From positions 1 through 47,429 of the forward strand of contig CAMDPK010000041.1 of NCBI GenBank assembly GCA_945904015.1: 47,429 bases of DNA, written 5' to 3'. Numbering within the stretch: position 1 is the stretch's first letter; every line of letters begins with the position of its first letter. Made by a program: the position numbers and the translations under genes. This DNA comes from Candidatus Kuenenia stuttgartensis (GTDB taxonomy: Bacteria > Planctomycetota > Planctomycetia > Planctomycetales > Planctomycetaceae). A model generated the notes under the pieces. The model saw only the letters and a program-made list of their open reading frames with translations. It did no database searches and was not told where the DNA came from. This document shows positions 1 through 5,224 of the stretch, piece after piece.

Positions 1-19
1 CTCGTCGCGTTGGGACAAG

Positions 20-226
20 CTACTTGCGTTCGGCGACGATCAAGGACGCACCGACGGCGGCGGTCAGGCGGTCGAGAACGTCGGAACGCAAGGTTCGGTC
101 TCCCGCCAGGAAATCACTGAGTTGCTGAGTCGTGATTCCCGCCTCGGCGGCGAGGTGCGTGATCAACCGCTGTTCGAGTCGTGAGTCGGGCTGGTCCGAA
201 TCGTTGCGGCGGGCAACAATCGGCAA
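20..226 (-). CDS. putative small HTH (XRE-like) protein
   Basis: The C-terminal 50 or so residues read like a Cro/C1-type helix-turn-helix: a helix around RLITHLAAEAG, a turn at ITTQQLSDFLAG, then DRTLRSDVLDRLTAAVG. This is the pattern of small DNA-binding domains common in planctomycetes. The frame stays open further upstream to 436, but that part runs antisense to the well-supported plus-strand gene at 263. I therefore chose a TTG at 224-226 as the most likely start, giving about 68 residues; no clear ribosome binding site decides it. It is divergent from the two-gene module at 263-933 and could regulate it, but that is only positional inference. The true start, and whether the gene is intact, are uncertain. 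Confidence 0.4.
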   Translation of the reverse strand: MPIVARRNDSDQPDSRLEQRLITHLAAEAGITTQQLSDFLAGDRTLRSDVLDRLTAAVGASLIVAERK

Positions 227-262
227 AGTCTCGGCAGAAGTTCCCGGCTCCGGAGTCCGATC

Positions 263-538
263 ATGGCCACCGCCAAGCGTCGCTACAGCAAGGAAGAGTT
301 CGCTCGGCGCGGCCGCGCGCTCTACGACAAAGTGATTCGTCAGACGTTTGAACCGAGCCATGACGGACAATTCGCGGCGATCGACATCGAGACCGGTGAG
401 TTTGAAATTGATGCCAAAGACCTGGAAGCCGTTCACCGACTGCTGGAGCGGCTGCCCAAAGCACAGCCTTGGCTGTGTCGCATTGGCTTTCGTTCACTTC
501 GTCGAATTGGCTTCGGGCCGCGAAAGGCTCGCGCATGA
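263..538 (+). CDS. small conserved hypothetical protein, partner of aspartic protease
   Basis: This 91-residue protein has a basic N-terminus (MATAKRRYSKEEFARRG), a middle part predicted as beta strand (FAAIDIETGEFEID), an acidic helix (KDLEAVHRLLERLP) and an Arg-rich tail. Its TGA stop overlaps the ATG of the next gene by four bases (ATGA, 535-538), so the two are almost certainly translated together. I do not recognise a named family. Small genes of this size placed directly before a retropepsin-like gene suggest a two-component module of the kind seen among toxin-antitoxin-like cassettes, but no toxin or antitoxin fold is evident. The gene is very likely real; its function is unknown. Confidence 0.7.
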   Translation: MATAKRRYSKEEFARRGRALYDKVIRQTFEPSHDGQFAAIDIETGEFEIDAKDLEAVHRLLERLPKAQPWLCRIGFRSLRRIGFGPRKARA

Positions 539-933
539 TTCGCGGCATCGTCACCAGCTCCGAAGGGATCGTGCGACTCTCGGTGTTTGGCAAGCGTGGC
601 CAACAAGAAACCATCGAAGCGATAGTGGATACCGGATACGACGGCTACCTGACATTGCCGCCGACCATGATTCGCGAACTTGAATTGCGTTGGATCAGCT
701 TCGGCGACGCGACCTTGGCCGACGGGAGCGAGATCGCGTTCGATGTTCACGAAGGAGAAGTTCTCTGGGACCGTCGGCGTGTGTTGATCTCAATTGATTC
801 GTCAGATTCAACACCGCTCGTCGGAATGCAATTACTCGAAGGCTTTGAGCTGACGATGCAGGTGTGGCAAGACGGACCAGTCCTCATCAAGCGGATGAAG
901 CCGCCGATCAAAAAGCCTCGTCGCCGCCGATAA
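535..933 (+). CDS. clan AA (retropepsin-like) aspartic protease
   Basis: This 132-residue protein carries the aspartic protease signature VDTGYDGYL (active-site Asp at residue 32, D-T-G at 32-34) followed by strand LTLPP. Near residues 95-102 it has the hydrophobic-hydrophobic-Gly motif PLVGMQLL that completes a retropepsin half-fold. One DTG per chain implies that it works as a homodimer. It has no signal peptide or membrane segment, so it should act in the cytoplasm. The C-terminus is very basic (KKPRRRR). The start is fixed by the 4-base ATGA overlap with the preceding gene; an in-frame ATG 66 bases upstream would run deep into that gene. Substrates of these short bacterial enzymes are not known to me. 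It ends 40 bases before the convergent methanethiol oxidase gene. Confidence 0.85.
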   Translation: MIRGIVTSSEGIVRLSVFGKRGQQETIEAIVDTGYDGYLTLPPTMIRELELRWISFGDATLADGSEIAFDVHEGEVLWDRRRVLISIDSSDSTPLVGMQLLEGFELTMQVWQDGPVLIKRMKPPIKKPRRRR

Positions 934-973
934 CTCCACTCCAACGGATCGCGCTGTGCGCAGACGCGCCGAC

Positions 974-2392
974 TCACGTCCACACATCCGAGGTCGAGTC
1001 GCCCAGAGGGAAACGCATTTCATGGGCACGGGCCGGGCCATCGGGTTCTTGGCCGAAGTCCACGAAGAAGCGGTCGTTGAGCGTCAGCCCGCCTTTGGTG
1101 GTGTCGGCGTCGACTCGCAGCATGATCGAGCCTTGCTTGGCGATGTTCGGGTAAAACTGGTTGTCCCAACTGCTGACGAGCGAATCGGTGACATACAGGC
1201 GTTTGCCGTCGAGGCTGAGTTGCAGCATTTGCGGCCCGCCTGTCGCGGTCTTGCCGTGAATCTTCGGAGCCTTGCCGAGCAGACCGCCCACCCACACCTG
1301 TCCCGTGAGTTTCGGCTTTGAAGGATTGCTGATGTCGTATTGTCGGACATCGCCGTGGAGCCAATTCGAGAAGTAGAGCCAGCGATCGTCCAACGACACG
1401 ACCAGATCGCTGATGAGGCCCGGCACCGGGAAGTCCCAGCCTTTCAGTTCCTGGCCCGCGACCTCGATGACCTTCTCGGCCTTCCACTCCTGGCCTTCCT
1501 TGAAATAGTGCCACATGACGCTGGAGAGCGCCGCTCCGACATAGCCGTGCGTGCTCGCGGGGTTGTGGTGGAAGCGGACTTCGAGCGGGATCATGCCTTG
1601 CTCACCGAGGTCGATGCTCTGGGCGATGCGGCGTTTCGACCAGTCCCAGAAGTGGAGATGATGTCCATACTTGCCGGCCTTCACGTCGTCGAGTTGGAAA
1701 CCGGGGCGCGTCGTCTTCGGTGCTCCCCATTCGCTGCTGACCATCACGTTGTGCCGCGGCTGATACCAGAAATCGTAGTTGAAGTTCATGCCTTGCGTGT
1801 CGGCTTCCCAGCGGCCGGCGATGTTGAATTCCTCGTCGAGCAACAGGAATCCTCCCGGCCCATTGAGCTGCTCATCGCCGAGCATCGAGATCATGATCCG
1901 GCCATCGGCCAGACAATGCACCGTATGCGGTGCCGTCAGTTTCGTCTGGCGAACAATCTCGCTCGGTTCGATGACCTTGTGCAACTTCGGAGCGTCCGGT
2001 TGCTGCGTATCAATGATGTGAATGCGACCCGAGACCAATCCGGGAACGATGAGATACCGCCGAGCACGATGACCGTGGCAACTGCCACAAGCATTCCAAC
2101 CAAAGTGATGCAATTCATCGCCGACGTTCGGCATCTTGAGCCGATGGATCACCTGCGAATAGGTCTTCGACGCGGGATCGAGATCCACTGTCGCCAGATA
2201 ATCCGGCTGCTTCACTCCCGTGCCTGCATAGACGCCGATGACATACGCGATTTTCTCCGGCGGCGATTTGCGAGCCTCCTCCGGAGTGGCGAACGTGCGA
2301 TCCTCGCAGTGGTCGTCACCTCGGAGATGCCCGCTTGCCAGAGCGAGTGATCCACCCGCCGCCACAGAGGTCAAGAATTGACGTCGATCCAT
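974..2392 (-). CDS. mtoX: SELENBP1-family methanethiol oxidase, Tat-exported
   Basis: This 472-residue protein aligns from end to end with the selenium-binding protein 1 family. Recognisable blocks are PDYLATVDLDP, SQVIHRLKMPNVGDELHH, APHTVHCLADG, NYDFWYQPRHNVM, PLEVRFHHNP, LYFSNWLHGDVRQYDIS, GGPQMLQLSLDGKRLYVTDSL and the C-terminal AHEMRFP. Characterised members oxidise methanethiol with O2 to formaldehyde, H2S and H2O2, and bacterial MtoX is a periplasmic copper enzyme. The N-terminus MDRRQFLTSVAAGG is a twin-arginine signal, which fits export. The His pair at 95-96 and the cysteines at 102 and 105 are conserved. The position of the human selenium-binding Cys57 is Ser79 here, judged from a remembered alignment. 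A strong GAGGAG site precedes the start. It lies downstream of the HMA lipoprotein on the same strand, a plausible copper-delivery partner. Confidence 0.93.
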   Translation of the reverse strand: MDRRQFLTSVAAGGSLALASGHLRGDDHCEDRTFATPEEARKSPPEKIAYVIGVYAGTGVKQPDYLATVDLDPASKTYSQVIHRLKMPNVGDELHHFGWNACGSCHGHRARRYLIVPGLVSGRIHIIDTQQPDAPKLHKVIEPSEIVRQTKLTAPHTVHCLADGRIMISMLGDEQLNGPGGFLLLDEEFNIAGRWEADTQGMNFNYDFWYQPRHNVMVSSEWGAPKTTRPGFQLDDVKAGKYGHHLHFWDWSKRRIAQSIDLGEQGMIPLEVRFHHNPASTHGYVGAALSSVMWHYFKEGQEWKAEKVIEVAGQELKGWDFPVPGLISDLVVSLDDRWLYFSNWLHGDVRQYDISNPSKPKLTGQVWVGGLLGKAPKIHGKTATGGPQMLQLSLDGKRLYVTDSLVSSWDNQFYPNIAKQGSIMLRVDADTTKGGLTLNDRFFVDFGQEPDGPARAHEMRFPLGDSTSDVWT

Positions 2393-2581
2393 GATGTTCT
2401 CCTCAAGTGTTGAGTTGCTTGTGAAACCGGTACACGGATGGCTTGGCTGGCTTCAAACACCAGAAACTTGGCATTCTCTTTTGTGAGCGGGGCAATTGTC
2501 CGCCAACTGGCTGCTGCGCCAAGTTTCATACGCCTGATGTTCCCCACTGCCCGGCGTTTTGCGGTCGGCTTCAAAACACAG

Positions 2582-2611
2582 CAGCCCGGACACCGATCGG
2601 TGGCCGGGCTG
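2582..2611. terminator. perfect-core hairpin, likely terminator of the HMA gene
   Basis: The arms cagcccgg and ccgggctg flank the self-complementary core caccgatcggtg, giving an almost continuous 15-bp stem. TTTT follows on the plus strand. On the minus strand the run after the stem is weaker (CTGTGTTTTG). It lies about 70 bases past the stop of the minus-strand HMA gene and before the methanethiol oxidase gene. It may end or attenuate transcription between them. Confidence 0.45.
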
Positions 2612-2616
2612 TTTTG

Positions 2617-2673
2617 TGGAGCAGGTTTGGAACCTGCCAGTATTCGTTCGCGGACAGGTTGCAAACCTGCCCA
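2617..2673. repeat. GGCAGGTT palindromic repeat, diverged copy 1
   Basis: Two palindromic half-elements, GCAGGTTTGGAACCTGCC and a partner ending GGTTGCAAACCTGCCC, are separated by about 13 bases. The halves pair internally and with each other. It matches the better conserved copies at 6177, 13620, 35125 and 39268 but has several substitutions, so it looks old. It sits just past the stop codon of the HMA gene. Confidence 0.7.
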
Positions 2674-2683
2674 ACAATTACTG

Positions 2684-3052
2684 CTACTGCGTGACGATCT
2701 CGAAGCCTTTGATGTGCTCATTTGTTTGAGCCAGTTCGGTCAGTTTTGCTTTGATGTCCAGGTCTTTGTTCGCGAGCTTGAACTGACAGCTTTGTTTCTT
2801 GATGTCAGTTTGAATGTCGGAGACGCCTTCGACGTTTGCCAAATCGCTGCGCACGGCAGCGGCACAGCCGCCTCAGGTCATCTCTGGCAACTTGAGCGTC
2901 ACCAGCACCGTCCCTTCCGGCAAAGCTTCATCGGCGGGAGCGACACTGGCCGGATCAGCAACGGGCGAATCGTTCGCCACCGGGGGCGGACTGCTTTGGC
3001 CGCAGCCGAGCACGGCCGTCAGCATCAAGGAACTCAACCAAAACTTTCTCAT
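2684..3052 (-). CDS. HMA-domain lipoprotein with in-frame TGA at the metal-site cysteine (candidate selenoprotein)
   Basis: Reading through one TGA gives 122 residues. A lipoprotein signal MRKFWLSSLMLTAVLGC (lipid Cys17) is followed by a Pro/Ala/Asp-rich linker. A heavy-metal-associated domain follows from about residue 48: VLVTLKLPEMT-X-GGCAAAVRSDLANVEGVSDIQTD. Family members have MTCxxC at this point, and here the first Cys codon (residue 60, bases 2873-2875) is TGA while the second, Cys63, is intact. There is no other stop or frameshift over 369 bases, and a strong GAGGAG site precedes the ATG. A hairpin starting 12 bases after the TGA fits bacterial SECIS geometry. The gene is either a Sec-x-x-Cys metallochaperone or carries a single nonsense mutation. 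Its probable role is periplasmic copper or other soft-metal binding, and the downstream methanethiol oxidase is a copper enzyme. Confidence 0.75.
2845..2861 (-). promoter_or_regulatory. SECIS-like hairpin after in-frame UGA
   Basis: In the mRNA sense, eleven bases follow the UGA. A perfect 6-bp stem CGCUGC/GCAGCG then closes a 5-base loop CGUGC. The loop G lies 19 bases after the UGA and is followed by U. Bacterial SECIS elements have a short upper stem directly downstream of UGA and a small apical loop with G at its first or second position, and the E. coli fdhF element has its loop G at nearly the same distance. A competing hairpin, GGCGGC-UGU-GCCGCU, begins right after the UGA. No bulged U is present on the 5' side of the stem. 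Confidence 0.45.
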
Positions 3053-3186
3053 GGATCAAATCTCCTCAAGTTCAGTTCAAGGCGAAAACTCGCGGGCAGA
3101 CCGATCCCGCGAGCGGCAGGATTCTAAGGTCGGCCGTCCGCAGGGTCACGCTGCAATTCCTCTGTTCTTGAGCGTTTGGTGCGGAT

Positions 3187-3270
3187 CGGGAGGGCGAGGA
3201 TCTCACCGAGCCGGATCGGGGATTGGGAGTCTGTCACACGACGCGGCTCGGCGGGAGCCTCGCCCTCCCG
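3187..3270. repeat. long inverted repeat (GGGAGGGCGAGG family)
   Basis: Arms of 27 bases at 3187-3213 and 3244-3270 are complementary except for about five positions around their middle (cgggagggcgagg outside, ccgagccg inside). The loop is about 30 bases. It occupies most of the gap between the divergent HMA gene (start 3052) and DAHP synthase (start 3352), so it lies within or near their promoters rather than at a gene end. Nothing else is recognisable in the gap. I have the impression of similar GGGAGGGCGAGGCTCC elements in other planctomycete genomes, but this was not checked. Confidence 0.75.
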
Positions 3271-3351
3271 TCACGACGCTGGCGTGCTCCGCGCCGTGCG
3301 AGTTCGCCGCTAACATGCCCGGCTCAAATTTGGATTTCGTTTGAGGCCCTC

Positions 3352-4398
3352 ATGCAACCGACTCAGTTCATCAATATTGTCAGCACGGTGCCGCTGGTCG
3401 CACCAAAAGTCTTGAAGACCGAGCTGCCGATCACGCTCGCGACCACCAAAACGGTGCTCGATAACCGCGAGTCGATCCAGCGCATTCTGGCCGGCGAAGA
3501 TTGCCGAGTCCTGATTGTCGTCGGCCCGTGCTCGATTCACGATCCAAAGGCGGCGTTCGAATACGCTCAGCGATTGAAGGGACTCGCCGACAAAGTTGCC
3601 GAGCGAATGCTGCTGGTGATGCGGGTCTATTTTGAGAAGCCGCGCACGACGGTTGGCTGGAAGGGGCTGATCAACGACCCGTACCTCAATGACTCGTTCG
3701 ACATTCAAGCCGGGTTGCGACTGGCGAGGAAACTTTTGCTCGACATCGGCGATCTGGGATTGCCGGCTGCGACGGAGTTGCTCGAACCGATCACGCCGCA
3801 ATACATCGCCGACTTGCTGACACTGGCGTCGATCGGAGCACGCACGACCGAATCGCCGACGCATCGGCAGATGGCCAGCGGCCTGTCGATGCCGGTCGGC
3901 TACAAAAATGGCACCGACGGCGGCTTGCAGGTCGCGATCGACGCGATGATCGCCGGTCGCACGCCGCACGCTTTTCTGGGCATCGACGGTGACGGCCACA
4001 CTTGCGTCGTCAACACACGCGGAAATCCTTGGGGGCATCTGATCCTGCGTGGAGGCCGCTCCGGCCCGAACTACTCGCCGGAGCATGTGCAGGCCGCCGC
4101 CGAGGCGCTCTCTGCCGCCAATTTGTCGCCTCGAATGTTGGTCGATTGCAGCCACGCCAACTCGAATAAGGACTACCGCAATCAACCCAGCGTCTGGCGC
4201 GACGTGATCGCTCAGCGAGTCGCCGGCAATCAGAACGTCATCGGCTTGATGCTCGAAAGCAATCTGCTTCCCGGCAATCAAAAGCTGACGTCCGATCCGT
4301 CGCTGTTGCACTACGGCGTCTCGATCACCGACGGCTGCATCGCCTGGGACGAGACCGAAGCGTTGATTTTGGAAGCCAACGACAAGCTCGGTGGCTGA
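3352..4398 (+). CDS. aroF: 3-deoxy-7-phosphoheptulonate (DAHP) synthase, class I
   Basis: This 348-residue enzyme condenses phosphoenolpyruvate and erythrose 4-phosphate, the first step of the shikimate pathway. Its length matches AroF/G/H of enteric bacteria (about 350). Diagnostic motifs are VVGPCSIHD with metal-ligand Cys60, KPRTTVGWKG at about 96-105, LPAATELLEPI, GARTTESPTHRQMASGLS, GYKNGTDG, LRGG, and VDCSHANSNKDY with a metal-ligand His. The N-terminal extension before the barrel is of the feedback-regulated type, but I cannot say which aromatic amino acid would inhibit it. The ATG at 3352 follows a weak TTGAGG. The longer upstream frame runs into the inverted repeat and is not part of the protein. 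A DUF1080 gene follows 39 bases later. Confidence 0.97.
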   Translation: MQPTQFINIVSTVPLVAPKVLKTELPITLATTKTVLDNRESIQRILAGEDCRVLIVVGPCSIHDPKAAFEYAQRLKGLADKVAERMLLVMRVYFEKPRTTVGWKGLINDPYLNDSFDIQAGLRLARKLLLDIGDLGLPAATELLEPITPQYIADLLTLASIGARTTESPTHRQMASGLSMPVGYKNGTDGGLQVAIDAMIAGRTPHAFLGIDGDGHTCVVNTRGNPWGHLILRGGRSGPNYSPEHVQAAAEALSAANLSPRMLVDCSHANSNKDYRNQPSVWRDVIAQRVAGNQNVIGLMLESNLLPGNQKLTSDPSLLHYGVSITDGCIAWDETEALILEANDKLGG

Positions 4399-4437
4399 GA
4401 CTTTTGAAAACAGACACCTTTCTCCAAGGAGCAGACC

Positions 4438-5079
4438 GTGAATTCGATCAGCACTCTGAAACTTGTGCGAACTTGGGCCTCTTGTTGTTGTCTGTTGCTC
4501 GTCGGCACGGCCGCCCTGGCCGACGAATTGAGCAAAGAAGAACGTGACGCTGGGTTCGTTTCGATGTTCAACGGCAAAGACTTCACCGGTTGGCGGTTCG
4601 AGGGAAAAGAGTCGCCGCCGAAAGAACTGCCGGACAATTGGAAGGTCGAAGACGGTCTCATCAAGCTTTCCGGCGGCAGCAAGCCGCATTTGGGTTCGGC
4701 CAAGTCGTATCGCGACTTCGAGATGAAGTTCGAATGGCGAGCTGTCAAAGAAAACTACAACAGCGGCTTCTTCATCCGCAGCGGCGAGAAGGTCGGAGCC
4801 AATCAGATCAACCTCGCCAAAGCCCACGAAGGGGCGTTCATCGGCGGCAAGATCACCGGAGCGAAAGAGGTTCCGCAATTGCAGAAGAAGCCGGGCGAAT
4901 GGAACGAGTGGCGCGTGCTGGTCGTCGGCGACAAAGTCACGTTCTGGTGCAACGAGCAACTCGCCTGGGAAGCCACCGGGCTGGAAACCAAAGAAGGCTA
5001 CATCGGCCTGCAAGCGGAAGGTGCTCCGCTGGAATTTCGCAAGCTGCGGATTCGTGAGTTGAAGCCGACCGAGCTGTAA
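4438..5079 (+). CDS. secreted DUF1080 (3-keto-disaccharide hydrolase-type) protein
   Basis: This 213-residue protein has a Sec signal peptide (hydrophobic stretch about residues 10-28, cut near ALA-DE). A DUF1080 concanavalin-like sandwich follows: FVSMFNGKDFTGWRFEG at the start, then WKVEDGLIKLSGG, YRDFEMKFEWR, NSGFFIRSG and the C-terminal GYIGLQAEGAPLEFRKLRIREL. Some family members hydrolyse 3-keto-glycosides made by sugar 3-dehydrogenases, while most are uncharacterised. It starts with GTG, supported by AAGGAG at 4426-4431, six bases upstream. It is planctomycete-typical and one of two DUF1080 genes flanking the CehA-like gene. Confidence 0.92.
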   Translation: MNSISTLKLVRTWASCCCLLLVGTAALADELSKEERDAGFVSMFNGKDFTGWRFEGKESPPKELPDNWKVEDGLIKLSGGSKPHLGSAKSYRDFEMKFEWRAVKENYNSGFFIRSGEKVGANQINLAKAHEGAFIGGKITGAKEVPQLQKKPGEWNEWRVLVVGDKVTFWCNEQLAWEATGLETKEGYIGLQAEGAPLEFRKLRIRELKPTEL

Positions 5080-5107
5080 CCATCAATCCGTCCCGTCAGT
5101 TCGAGCC

Positions 5108-5183
5108 TAGGGTGGATCGAGTCATCGAGACCTACCACGATCCGCGACTGCCCCGGTGGGTCTCGATGACTCGACCCACCCTA
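5108..5183. repeat. 25-bp-arm inverted repeat after DUF1080 gene
   Basis: The arms at 5108-5132 and 5159-5183 (tagggtgg-a/g-tcgagtcatcgagacc) are complementary at 24 of 25 positions, with a 26-base loop. It starts 29 bases after the DUF1080 stop and ends 42 bases before the next gene. It could act as a terminator-like RNA hairpin or be a mobile palindromic unit. No T-run follows the stem. Confidence 0.8.
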
Positions 5184-5224
5184 CAGGCACAGGCTGAAAT
5201 CGACCGAACCCTGAGAGGTGCGCC

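Noticed and set aside
461..465. FtsH HECGH in place of HEAGH as a defective zinc site (residue numbers of the protein at 44799-46832)
   Set aside because: Both zinc-binding His and the catalytic Glu are kept. Only the variable middle residue differs, so activity is expected.
1340..2350. 336-codon open frame antisense to the methanethiol oxidase
   Set aside because: The sense strand encodes a protein conserved along its whole length; the antisense frame is a shadow.
3310..5013. 567-codon open frame antisense to DAHP synthase and DUF1080
   Set aside because: It is a mirror of GC-rich third codon positions. The sense genes have clear family motifs and the antisense product matches nothing.
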